Assembly: GCA_934317215.1 (NCBI GenBank)
Contig: CAKREH010000014.1
Coordinates: 25,568-89,567 of the forward strand
Reading direction: 5' to 3'
From: an uncultured Roseburia sp.
Lineage (GTDB): Bacteria > Bacillota > Clostridia > Lachnospirales > Lachnospiraceae
Length of the DNA stretch: 64,000 nt
The position numbers and the translations under genes are program-made. The notes under the pieces are model-generated. The model did no database searches. It saw only the letters and a program-made list of their open reading frames with translations, and was not told the origin of the DNA. Positions 34,597-42,276 of this stretch are shown here, piece by piece; positions within the stretch are counted from its first letter, which is position 1, and each line of letters begins with the position of its first letter.

Positions 34597-34628
34597 GGCT
34601 GCACACAGATGTGTGCAGCCTATTTTTT
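34597..34628. terminator. Bidirectional terminator
   Basis: GGCTGCACAC pairs with GTGTGCAGCC, followed by TATTTTTTT on the plus strand and preceded by A residues that give a U run on the minus strand. It serves the regulator gene and the small minus-strand gene. Confidence 0.85.
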
Positions 34629-34742
34629 TCTGGATGTACGATAATCTTTTGACTGACAGTAAGAATCGTAAATTGCGTAAACAAACCCTCCGATGATAAT
34701 GCCAATCCCGATGACAGAAAAAACAATCTCAATGACTGTCAT
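34620..34742 (-). CDS. 40-residue hydrophobic membrane peptide (type I toxin-like)
   Basis: A small gene reading TVIEIVFSVIGIGIIIGGFV, then YAIYDSYCQSKDYRTSRKK: one membrane helix followed by a polar, strongly basic tail. AAAGGGAG lies seven bases before the ATG. That site is the 3' arm of a 13-bp perfect stem with 34798-34810, so ribosome access may be blocked until the structure is opened. Size, single helix, basic tail and sequestered start resemble type I toxins and other regulated membrane peptides. No antisense RNA can be proved from sequence. A harmless small membrane protein is the alternative. Confidence 0.6.
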   Translation of the reverse strand: MTVIEIVFSVIGIGIIIGGFVYAIYDSYCQSKDYRTSRKK

Positions 34743-34745
34743 AGT

Positions 34746-34810
34746 AAAATCTCCCTTTCGTAAATTTGATGTTATCAGTATAACAGTCAAACTTATAAAA
34801 GGGAGATTTT
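34746..34810 (-). promoter_or_regulatory. Nested hairpin hiding the ribosome binding site of the small membrane peptide
   Basis: AAAATCTCCCTTT at 34746-34758 is perfectly complementary to AAAGGGAGATTTT at 34798-34810. Inside the loop, TTTGA/TCAAA and GTTAT/ATAAC pair as well. In the minus-strand transcript the Shine-Dalgarno AAAGGGAG is fully within the outer stem. Confidence 0.6.
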
Positions 34811-34860
34811 TGTGTATTCCTTAATCTTTTTTGGAAAGAGAAGAGGAAAGTTTTAACGCT

Positions 34861-34990
34861 TTATTTATCTGCCGATTTATTTTTGGCTTTTAGACGTTGT
34901 TTTGCCAAGTACATCTGTTCGTCAGCACATGATAAGAGTTGATGAAAAGGTGTGTCAGTGTCCGGTGCTATGCCATTCACTTGCCTGCGA
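34861..34990 (-). pseudogene. C-terminal remnant of a GGDEF (diguanylate cyclase) domain
   Basis: The minus strand encodes APDTDTPFHQLLSCADEQMY followed by LAKQRLKAKNKSADK and a stop. This is the last helix of GGDEF domains (the ADxAMYxAK motif). No GGDEF motif, start or upstream domain remains; sequence further upstream is unrelated and merges with the leader of the NUDIX gene. About 40-50 codons survive, so it is a decayed gene. Confidence 0.7.
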
Positions 34991-35125
34991 ACAGTAACAA
35001 GTCGCCTTCGTCGTGTCCAAATTGTATAAAAGCAGATGGAAAATAAAGGCAGAGGGTGGTACAATAACAACAGATACTGTAAGAAAATAACAGACTTGGA
35101 ATATATGGAAGCGGAGGAATATTAT

Positions 35126-35680
35126 ATGGATCAACAGGTTAAGAGAGTAAAAAGAGAACTGGTGAAAAATGGAGCTATTCTGGATATTTATACGGATACG
35201 ATGCAGCTGCCGGACGGAAAACTTGAAGAATGGGATTTTATTTCACACAGAAAAGGGGCGGCAGCGGTTGTGCCGGTACGTGAGGATGGAAAGATTCTGA
35301 TGGTGCGCCAGTACCGGAATGCGATTGAACGCATGACACTTGAGATACCGGCGGGATCAAGAGACAGTGTTACAGAAGACACAAAGGTATGTGCCGCACG
35401 GGAGTTAGAGGAGGAAACGGGATACCGCAGTGATGATCTTACGCGTCTTTTGTCACTTAAAACAACGGTTGCATTTTGTGACGAGTTTATTGATGTGTAT
35501 TTAGCGCGTAATTTAAAACCGGGACATCAGCATTTAGATGAGGGAGAGTTCCTTGATGTCGAGGCACATGACATCGATGAACTCTGTCAGCTGATCTACG
35601 ATGGAAAATTACAGGATGCCAAAACAGTTTCCGCACTTTTGGCATATAAAAATCTTCTGAATCAGGAGAAAAACGCATAA
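35126..35680 (+). CDS. nudF: NUDIX hydrolase, ADP-ribose pyrophosphatase type
   Basis: A 184-residue hydrolase, probably splitting ADP-ribose into AMP and ribose 5-phosphate. The NUDIX box is AGSRDSVTEDTKVCAARELE followed by EETGY at about 76-100. It carries one extra residue between the leading Gly and the first Glu compared with Bacillus NudF. ATG 35126 follows GCGGAGGA; an in-frame ATG at 35105 is less likely. The following order with spoIIM and xerD matches the conserved Firmicutes neighbourhood. Confidence 0.88.
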   Translation: MDQQVKRVKRELVKNGAILDIYTDTMQLPDGKLEEWDFISHRKGAAAVVPVREDGKILMVRQYRNAIERMTLEIPAGSRDSVTEDTKVCAARELEEETGYRSDDLTRLLSLKTTVAFCDEFIDVYLARNLKPGHQHLDEGEFLDVEAHDIDELCQLIYDGKLQDAKTVSALLAYKNLLNQEKNA

Positions 35681-35708
35681 ACTGAAGAAAAGTGTATATG
35701 GGGCGTGT

Positions 35709-36272
35709 GTGAAAAAAGAAGGATACCTGTTTCTGCCTGTATTTTTTGTGGGTGTTTTTCTTGCAAACCTGTTGAAGTATAAGACAGGGGATTTTTGCCG
35801 GATATTAAATATATGGATTTTAGAACAGTTCGCATATAGCAGCATTTCACCGGAAAGACTGTTCTGGCAGCTGCTTTGGAAGCGGGGAAAGTCTGCATCC
35901 TTTTTCTTTTTGTTTGGGGAAGGGTGCGGATATGCGGTGGCATCGACGGTATGGTTGTGTCTTCTGACAGGAACATTTGGATTTTTTTTGGCAATGGCGA
36001 TTGCGGATCTTGGAATCCGTGGTGTTGCAGTTGCATTCGTCAGTGTGTTTCCACAGGTGTTTTTGTATGTGGCCGCAGTGCTGTGGTGCCGCGTTTTTGG
36101 CAAAAACAGCAGACAGTACCGGCAACCGGTATGTAATCCGAAAATCCTCATGAAGCAGGCGGTGGAATCTGTTGTATTTTATGGGGTGGCAGTAATACTG
36201 GTAATCGGCGGCGTATTTGCAGAAGCTTATATCAATATTCCGCTCCTTAAGATGATCGTAAAAAATTTTTGA
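35709..36272 (+). CDS. spoIIM: Stage II sporulation protein M-like membrane protein
   Basis: A 187-residue protein with about five membrane helices, of the SpoIIM/DUF95 family. Signs are the N-terminal FLPVFFVGVFLANLL, the central GTFGFFLAMAIADLGIRGVA and the C-terminal AVILVIGGVFAEAYINIPLL. SpoIIM works with SpoIID and SpoIIP in peptidoglycan breakdown during engulfment. GTG start, weak ribosome binding site. The position between nudF and xerD is the conserved spoIIM location and supports the call. Confidence 0.82.
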   Translation: MKKEGYLFLPVFFVGVFLANLLKYKTGDFCRILNIWILEQFAYSSISPERLFWQLLWKRGKSASFFFLFGEGCGYAVASTVWLCLLTGTFGFFLAMAIADLGIRGVAVAFVSVFPQVFLYVAAVLWCRVFGKNSRQYRQPVCNPKILMKQAVESVVFYGVAVILVIGGVFAEAYINIPLLKMIVKNF

Positions 36273-36346
36273 AAAGATTGCTTTTCGGTCTGCTTATCAT
36301 TATAATGAAAAAATACACAGGATAAAAAGAAAGTCAGGAAAAAAAC

Positions 36347-37231
36347 ATGACACATGACATTATGGATTTTATTGAATATATTCACAATGAAAAACAGACA
36401 TCAAAGAATACGGAGGTTTCCTATGAACGTGATCTCCGCAAGATGAATGAATATCTGGAAACACAGAATGTATGCGGGGTGTCTGCCGTTACGGAGACAA
36501 ATCTGAATGCATATGTTATGTTTTTAGAACGTGAAGGACGGAAACCGGCGACGGTTTCAAGGAGCATTGCATCAATGAAAGCTTTTTTTCATTTTCTTGA
36601 AAGGGAGCGGAGAATCGAGTCGGATCCGGCATGGCGTTTGAAAGCACCTAAGATTGAAAAAACGATGCCGCGTATCCTGACCACGGAGGAAGTGACACTT
36701 TTGTTAGGGCAGCCGTCCGGAAATACACCGAAAGAGCTGCGGGATAAGGCGATGCTTGAATTGCTTTACGCGACAGGGATCCGTGTGTCAGAGCTGATAT
36801 CGTTAAAAGTTTCGGATCTGAATCTTCAGATGGAGTATGTGATCTGTACGGATATCCATAAAGAACGGATCATTCCATTTGGGAATGTCGCAAGGGAGGC
36901 ACTGACAAGATATATGCAGGATGGAAGAAATCATCTGATCAGCCAGGCGGACTGTCCGTGGCTGTTTACGAATTGTACCGGTGGTGCAATGAGCCGTCAG
37001 GGTTTCTGGAAGCTGATCAAGTTTTATGGAAATAAGGCGGGGATCGAATCGGAGATCACACCGCATACGCTGCGCCATTCGTTTGCGGCACATCTGATCA
37101 GCAATGGAGCAGATTTAAAGTCGGTGCAGGAGATGTTAGGACATTCTGATATTTCTACGACACAGATTTATTCGCAGATGGGGCAGGGAAGAATCCGGGA
37201 AGTGTATCTGAAAGCACATCCGAGAGGATAG
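36347..37231 (+). CDS. xerD: Tyrosine recombinase XerD
   Basis: A 294-residue site-specific recombinase that resolves chromosome dimers at dif. The N-terminal SAM-like DNA-binding domain occupies residues 1-90. The catalytic residues are Arg146 (ATGIRVSEL), Lys172 (HKERIIP), His240 and Arg243 (HTLRHSF), His266 (LGHSD) and Tyr275 (TTQIYSQM). Full length and a chromosomal sporulation-gene context identify it as the housekeeping enzyme rather than a mobile-element integrase. Confidence 0.93.
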   Translation: MTHDIMDFIEYIHNEKQTSKNTEVSYERDLRKMNEYLETQNVCGVSAVTETNLNAYVMFLEREGRKPATVSRSIASMKAFFHFLERERRIESDPAWRLKAPKIEKTMPRILTTEEVTLLLGQPSGNTPKELRDKAMLELLYATGIRVSELISLKVSDLNLQMEYVICTDIHKERIIPFGNVAREALTRYMQDGRNHLISQADCPWLFTNCTGGAMSRQGFWKLIKFYGNKAGIESEITPHTLRHSFAAHLISNGADLKSVQEMLGHSDISTTQIYSQMGQGRIREVYLKAHPRG

Positions 37232-37249
37232 TAGCAGAAACAATAGAAA

Positions 37250-37268
37250 GCATGCTCTGCGAACATGC
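37250..37268. repeat. Dispersed palindrome, copy 3 (inverted)
   Basis: GCATGCTCTGCGAACATGC, 19 bases after the xerD stop, carries the same core in reverse (CTCTGCGA) as the copies at 28631 and 33047. Confidence 0.5.
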
Positions 37269-37290
37269 TATTATCATGAATAATAAAAAA

Positions 37291-37318
37291 GGAACTCACA
37301 GAAATGGAGTTCCTTTTT
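37291..37318. terminator. Terminator between xerD and aroF
   Basis: GGAACTC pairs with GAGTTCC, with AAAAAA before and TTTTT after, so it can act for both convergent genes. Confidence 0.85.
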
Positions 37319-37360
37319 CACTATGAGATTTCATGAAACTGCCGGTATAGGTAAAAAATC

Positions 37361-38392
37361 TTAACGGCACATATCTGCAATCGTATAAATCAGATTTTTG
37401 GAATCTTCCCAGCCAAGACAAGGATCCGTGATGGATTTGCCGTAGATGTGTTCGCCAATCTTTTGGGAACCTTCCTCAATATAACTCTCAATCATGACAC
37501 CTTTTACCATTTTCTGGATTTCAGAAGACACCTGGCGGTTGTGCATGACTTCCTTTACGATACGGATCTGCTCTCTGTGTTTTTTGCCGGAGTTAGAATG
37601 GTTTACGTCCACAACGGCTGCCGGATTGACAAGATCCATTTTTTCGTACATGTCACACAGACGGATCAGATCTTCGTAGTGGTAATTCTGTGTGGAGTTG
37701 CCGTGTTTGCTGACCGCACCGCGCAGAACAACATGTGTCAGCGGGTTGCCGCTTGTCTCCACTTCATAACCACGGTATACAAAATGATGCGGGTGCTGTG
37801 CCGCATATACGGAGTTGAGCATAACAGAGAAATCGCCGCTGGTCGGGTTTTTCATACCGGATGCAACATCAAAACCACTGACCGTCAGACGGTGCTGCTG
37901 ATCCTCGACAGAACGTGCACCGATGGCAACGTAGGAGAGAAGATCTTCGACATATCCCCAGTTTTCCGGATAGAGCATCTCATCTGCACAGGTTAAACCG
38001 CTCTCTTTGATCGCACGGATGTGCATTTTACGCATGGCAATCAGACCTTCGATCATGTCAGGCGCTTTTTCTGGATCCGGCTGGGAGGCGATACCCTTAT
38101 AGCCCTCGCCGGTAGTACGCGGCTTATTTGTATAAACACGCGGGATGATGATCAGACGGTCGGCAACATCCTCCTGGATTTTCGTGAGGCGGCTGACATA
38201 ATCACAGACAGCGTCCTCCCGGTCTGCAGAACACGGTCCGATGATAACGAGAAAACGGTCATCTTTTCCGGTGATAACGTCAGAGATCATAGCATCCCGT
38301 TCTTTTTTTAACTGTTTTAATTCTTCTGGCAGCGGAAAATCACGTTTGATCTCTGCCGGAGAAGGAAGCTGGTTTAAAAATGTAAAACTCAT
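37361..38392 (-). CDS. aroF: 3-deoxy-7-phosphoheptulonate synthase (class I DAHP synthase)
   Basis: A 343-residue enzyme for the first shikimate pathway step, joining phosphoenolpyruvate and erythrose 4-phosphate. Conserved segments are VIIGPCSADRED, PRVYTNKPRTTGEGYKG, GARSVEDQQHR, SGFDVASGMKNPTSGDF and VDVNHSNSGKKHREQI. It belongs to the AroFGH-type class I-alpha, usually feedback-inhibited by an aromatic amino acid; which one is unclear. Start 38392 follows TGAGGATT. It is divergent from aroD, and its leader contains a strong hairpin. Confidence 0.95.
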   Translation of the reverse strand: MSFTFLNQLPSPAEIKRDFPLPEELKQLKKERDAMISDVITGKDDRFLVIIGPCSADREDAVCDYVSRLTKIQEDVADRLIIIPRVYTNKPRTTGEGYKGIASQPDPEKAPDMIEGLIAMRKMHIRAIKESGLTCADEMLYPENWGYVEDLLSYVAIGARSVEDQQHRLTVSGFDVASGMKNPTSGDFSVMLNSVYAAQHPHHFVYRGYEVETSGNPLTHVVLRGAVSKHGNSTQNYHYEDLIRLCDMYEKMDLVNPAAVVDVNHSNSGKKHREQIRIVKEVMHNRQVSSEIQKMVKGVMIESYIEEGSQKIGEHIYGKSITDPCLGWEDSKNLIYTIADMCR

Positions 38393-38417
38393 AATAATCC
38401 TCATTTCTGAGCAATTT

Positions 38418-38455
38418 ATTGTGAAAAATAAGCTATCAGGCTTATTTTTTACAAT
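38418..38455 (-). promoter_or_regulatory. Terminator-like hairpin in the aroF leader
   Basis: On the minus strand ATTGT, then AAAAAATAAGC, a six-base loop, GCTTATTTTTC and ACAAT form a 16-bp stem with one mismatch and a U-rich 3' side. It lies between the aroF promoter and its ribosome binding site, so it is a candidate attenuator. Confidence 0.5.
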
Positions 38456-38488
38456 AAAAACTCCATTCTAAGCGCTAAAATCAAAATT

Positions 38489-38517
38489 ATATTAAATGAT
38501 ATTGCAGAAGATGTCAA
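38489..38517 (-). promoter_or_regulatory. Promoter of aroF
   Basis: On the minus strand TTGACA (38517-38512) and TAATAT (38494-38489) with a 17-bp spacer. Confidence 0.75.
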
Positions 38518-38521
38518 ATAT

Positions 38522-38550
38522 TTGCATAACAGGAAGGGGTTGGTTATAAT
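38522..38550 (+). promoter_or_regulatory. Promoter of aroD
   Basis: TTGCAT at 38522-38527 and TATAAT at 38545-38550 with a 17-bp spacer, back to back with the aroF promoter. Confidence 0.75.
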
Positions 38551-38592
38551 GAAAAAAGAAGATGATTGTGAGATGGCAGGGAGGTGTCTGGC

Positions 38593-39345
38593 ATGAAAAT
38601 AAAAGGAACAGAGGTCGGAACGGGACGTCCGCTCATTTGCGTTCCGGTGCTCGAAAAAACGAAAGAAGAAGTTATAAAAGAAGTGGAATATCTCGTGAAA
38701 TCGGATGCAGACATGATCGAATGGAGGCTGGATGCATTTGAACATTATACCGACTACAATGAAGTGCGGGAAATATTGCAGCAGATAGCACCTTTATTAA
38801 AGAAAAAACTGTTTTTGTATACATTTCGTACTGCAAAACAGGGAGGAGTGGTGTCGGTTGACCGGGAAACTTTAAATGATCTGCACGATCTTGCGGCAGA
38901 GTCAGAATGTGTGGATCTGATCGATCTGGAATTTTTTGAGGAGGAACATGCGGCAAAGCGGATCCGGGAAATTCAAAAAAAGGGGAAGAAAGTTGTGGCA
39001 TCACATCATGATCTGGAAGGAACACCGAAGGTGGATGTAATGCGGATGCTGCTTGACCATATGTGTGAAGGGGGTGCGGATATTGTCAAACTTGTTGTGA
39101 CTCCGAAAACAACGGAAGATGTATTGCAGCTGCTTGCTGTTACCTCTGAATTTCACAGTGAAAATCAGGAAACACCGATCATTACCGTGTCCATGGGAAA
39201 ACTGGGGGCAGTCAGCAGAGTGAGCGGAGAAACTTTTGGTTCCTGTGTGACATTTGCGTCGCATGGAAAGAAAAGTGCACCGGGACAGTTTCAACTGGAA
39301 GAAATGCAGCAGACGCTCGCTATGCTGCATGAGGGATGCGAATAA
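38593..39345 (+). CDS. aroD: Type I 3-dehydroquinate dehydratase
   Basis: A 250-residue TIM-barrel enzyme converting 3-dehydroquinate to 3-dehydroshikimate through a Schiff base. The catalytic residues are His139 in VASHHDLEGTP and Lys166 in GADIVKLVVTPK; ADMIEWRLDAFEHY is the other family signature. The ATG at 38593 follows GGGAGGTG. Divergent from aroF, so both aromatic pathway genes share one control region. Confidence 0.95.
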   Translation: MKIKGTEVGTGRPLICVPVLEKTKEEVIKEVEYLVKSDADMIEWRLDAFEHYTDYNEVREILQQIAPLLKKKLFLYTFRTAKQGGVVSVDRETLNDLHDLAAESECVDLIDLEFFEEEHAAKRIREIQKKGKKVVASHHDLEGTPKVDVMRMLLDHMCEGGADIVKLVVTPKTTEDVLQLLAVTSEFHSENQETPIITVSMGKLGAVSRVSGETFGSCVTFASHGKKSAPGQFQLEEMQQTLAMLHEGCE

Positions 39346-39378
39346 AAAATAAAGAAAATATAAAGAATGGATAAAGTG

Positions 39379-39410
39379 CAGGGAAGATACTTGACGTGGT
39401 ATCTTCCCTG
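39379..39410. repeat. 12-bp inverted repeat spanning the marR -35 box
   Basis: CAGGGAAGATAC at 39379-39390 and GTATCTTCCCTG at 39399-39410 are perfect complements around TTGACGTG. There is no T run, so it fits an operator at least as well as an aroD terminator. Confidence 0.55.
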
Positions 39411-39419
39411 TGTTAATAT
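39391..39419 (+). promoter_or_regulatory. Promoter of the marR-ABC operon
   Basis: TTGACG at 39391-39396 and TAATAT at 39414-39419 with a 17-bp spacer. A smaller palindrome, TAACA-A-TGTTA at 39453-39463, lies downstream and is a possible MarR site. Confidence 0.7.
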
Positions 39420-39486
39420 ATGCCACCGTAAATAGATAACAAAGAAAATATATAACAATGTTAAATAACGAGGTGAGAAAACAGGA

Positions 39487-39951
39487 ATGGATGATTTATT
39501 TACAAGATTTTTTTCTGCGCTGTATCAGTTTCACAAACTGCATATGGGCGATCTGGTGCCGGATATCACGAAACTTGAGGGTATGACGATGGCGGCGATC
39601 AAACACTGCAGCGGGAAAAAGGGAAAGGAAGGGCTGACGGTTTCCGAATTGACTGCAAAGATGAAAGCGAAGGGACCTGCAGTTTCACGCACCTTAAAGA
39701 CGTTGGAGGATAAAGGATACATTGAGCGCGACGTCAACAAAGCAGACAGGCGCAATACTTATGTGAAGCTGACGGTATCCGGGGAACAGAAGCAGGAAGA
39801 GTGCGAGCAGGTCATGAGCAGCTTTGCGCATGCAGTCATATCAAAAATAGACCGGGATGACATGGAACAGCTGATCGATTGCCTGAATGAGCTTTACGAG
39901 GCGTCGAGGGAAGAAATCGAAGAACGGAAAATGAGACAAAAAGGAGAATAG
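39487..39951 (+). CDS. MarR-family transcriptional regulator
   Basis: A 154-residue winged-helix regulator: LTVSELTAKMKAKGPAVSRTL is the recognition region, and DKGYIERDVNKADRRNTYVKL is the wing with its typical DxRxxxxxLT-like pattern. MarR proteins release DNA on binding small molecules. It precedes two ABC exporter genes with a three-base gap and probably represses the whole operon. Inverted repeats in the promoter are candidate operators. Confidence 0.92.
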   Translation: MDDLFTRFFSALYQFHKLHMGDLVPDITKLEGMTMAAIKHCSGKKGKEGLTVSELTAKMKAKGPAVSRTLKTLEDKGYIERDVNKADRRNTYVKLTVSGEQKQEECEQVMSSFAHAVISKIDRDDMEQLIDCLNELYEASREEIEERKMRQKGE

Positions 39952-39954
39952 GAC

Positions 39955-42276
39955 ATGAGCAAAATATTTAAAAATATGCTTCCGTACTGGAAGGGGCTGA
40001 TCATTGTTGTTGCACTGTTAGTTGTACAGGCGTGGTGTGATCTGTCTCTTCCGGCATACGCATCGGATATTATTGATGTCGGAATCCAGAACAAAGGTGT
40101 GGAGCATGTACTGCCGGAGGCGGTAACGGAGGATGAGTTTACACTGGCACAGCTTTTTATGACCGATGAGGAAAAGGAGAGCTGGGAAAACAGTTACAGG
40201 AAAGATGGAGATGTTTACCGTCTGACCGTTACAGACAAAAAACAATTAGAAGAACTGGATGATACGCTGCTTCTTCCACTTCTGATGAACTATCAGATGT
40301 TATCGGTGGATGAGCAGACATTTAAAGAGAGTGTGGCAAAACAGGCCGGGATGGATCAGGCGATGCTTGATAACATGAGTATCGAGCAGATCGGGGAGTC
40401 CATGGGAGTGCCGCTTACATCTTTTGAGAAAGAGGTCGAGGATGACGACGGAAATACTGTGGTTACGAATTGTGTGGATATGCGCACAATCTTTGCAGCT
40501 ATGGAAGCATCAGGGGCTATGACAGAGGAACAGATCTTATCCATGCGCGATACCGTTTCTGATACGATTGATACCATGGGAAGTTCTCTGGTAAAATCGA
40601 TGGGAATTGCATATGCGGTAAGCTGTGATACAGCAGCAGGTGTTGATATCGACAAAATACAGACATCTTATCTCTGGTCTGCAGGTGGCAGAATGGCTGC
40701 GATGGCACTTCTTATGGGTGTGGCAACGGTTCTGGTCGGATTCTTTGGCGCGCGCATTGGTGCCGGGATCGGACGTGACCTGCGGAGAAAAATATTTGGA
40801 CAGGTGGTTCATTTTTCCAATGCGGAGATGGATCATTTTTCCACAGCATCTCTGATCACCAGAAGTACGAATGATATCCAGCAGATCCAGATGGTTTCTG
40901 CCGTGATGATCCGTATGGTTGCCTATGCGCCGATCCTTGGCATCGGAGGTGTCTTAAAGATCATCCAGACAGGAGCAGGAATGGGATGGATCATTATTCT
41001 TGCAATTCTTGTAATACTTGGTTATGTCATGGTACTGATGTCTGTTACGATGCCGCGCTTTAAGCTGATGCAGAAACTGGTTGATAAGATCAATCTGGTA
41101 TCCAGAGAAATCTTAACAGGACTTTCCGTCATCCGTGCATTCGGCAGGGAAACAGAGGAAGAAAAACGTTTTGATGATGCAAATAAAGATCTGACAAAGA
41201 CCATGCTGTTTACAAACCGTGTCATGACATTTATGATGCCGGGGATGATGCTGATTATGAATCTTCTGACCGTAGGTATCGTATGGGCAGGCGCGCACAA
41301 AATCGATGCCGGTTCCATGCAGGTCGGTTCCATGACCGCATTCATCACCTATGCGATGATGATCGTTATGGCATTTTTAATGCTGACAGCAATGTCGATC
41401 ATGCTTCCGCGTGCAGCGGTGGCAGCAGAACGTATAGATGAGGTTATCCGCACAGAGCCTTCCATAGAAGATGCAAAAAATCCGGAAGAATTAAAAGAAC
41501 ACAAAGGAGTGATCCGTTTTTCCCATGTCAATTTCCGATATCCGGGAGCGGAGGCAGATGTGTTGGAGGATATTGATTTTACAGCGGAGCCGGGCAGGAC
41601 AACAGCAATCATCGGAAGTACCGGATGCGGAAAATCCACGCTGGTCAATCTGATCCCGCGACTTTATGATGCCACAGGAGGAAGTGTTACCTTAGACGGT
41701 CAGGATATCCGGAATATCCGCATGGAAGATTTAAGAGAAGAGATTGGTTTTGTACCGCAGAAAGGTGTATTGTTTTCCGGTACGATTGCGTCAAACCTGC
41801 GTTTTGGAAAACGTGATGCCACAGATGAGCAGATCAAAGAGGCGGCAGCGATCGCACAGGCAGCCGATTTTATTGAGGAGAAACAGGAAAAATACGACAG
41901 CGATATTGCACAGGGCGGAAGCAACGTTTCCGGTGGGCAGAAACAGCGTCTTGCCATTGCACGTGCGATTGCAAAACAGCCGAAAATCTATGTGTTTGAT
42001 GACAGTTTCTCTGCACTTGACTTAAAGACGGATGCGGCACTTCGAAAAGCACTGGCGTCGAAAGTAAAAGACAGCACAGTCATCATTGTAGCGCAGAGGA
42101 TTAGTACAATTTTACACGCAGAACAGATCCTTGTGCTTGATGATGGAAAGATCGTCGGAAAAGGTACGCATGAAGAATTGCTGAAAAACTGTGAGACATA
42201 CCAGCAGATCGCACGTTCACAGCTTTCGGCAAAAGAACTTGGCATTGAGGAAAGTGAGGTGTCTGTCAATGAGTAA
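39955..42276 (+). CDS. Multidrug-type ABC exporter subunit 1 with large external loop
   Basis: A 773-residue half-transporter. After the first helix (LIIVVALLVVQAWCDLSLPAY) about 180 residues of hydrophilic sequence (45-225) form a predicted external domain before the second helix (MAALLMGVATVLVGFF region). The ATPase domain has Walker A GSTGCGKSTL, signature VSGGQKQRLAIARAI, and FDDSFSALD in place of the usual DEATSALD, so the catalytic glutamate is Ser. That marks the degenerate site of a heterodimeric exporter. Partner: the next gene. Confidence 0.93.
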   Translation: MSKIFKNMLPYWKGLIIVVALLVVQAWCDLSLPAYASDIIDVGIQNKGVEHVLPEAVTEDEFTLAQLFMTDEEKESWENSYRKDGDVYRLTVTDKKQLEELDDTLLLPLLMNYQMLSVDEQTFKESVAKQAGMDQAMLDNMSIEQIGESMGVPLTSFEKEVEDDDGNTVVTNCVDMRTIFAAMEASGAMTEEQILSMRDTVSDTIDTMGSSLVKSMGIAYAVSCDTAAGVDIDKIQTSYLWSAGGRMAAMALLMGVATVLVGFFGARIGAGIGRDLRRKIFGQVVHFSNAEMDHFSTASLITRSTNDIQQIQMVSAVMIRMVAYAPILGIGGVLKIIQTGAGMGWIIILAILVILGYVMVLMSVTMPRFKLMQKLVDKINLVSREILTGLSVIRAFGRETEEEKRFDDANKDLTKTMLFTNRVMTFMMPGMMLIMNLLTVGIVWAGAHKIDAGSMQVGSMTAFITYAMMIVMAFLMLTAMSIMLPRAAVAAERIDEVIRTEPSIEDAKNPEELKEHKGVIRFSHVNFRYPGAEADVLEDIDFTAEPGRTTAIIGSTGCGKSTLVNLIPRLYDATGGSVTLDGQDIRNIRMEDLREEIGFVPQKGVLFSGTIASNLRFGKRDATDEQIKEAAAIAQAADFIEEKQEKYDSDIAQGGSNVSGGQKQRLAIARAIAKQPKIYVFDDSFSALDLKTDAALRKALASKVKDSTVIIVAQRISTILHAEQILVLDDGKIVGKGTHEELLKNCETYQQIARSQLSAKELGIEESEVSVNE

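Noticed and set aside
36347..37231. xerD as a mobile-element integrase
   Set aside because: Its neighbours nudF and spoIIM are the conserved chromosomal context and no element genes surround it.
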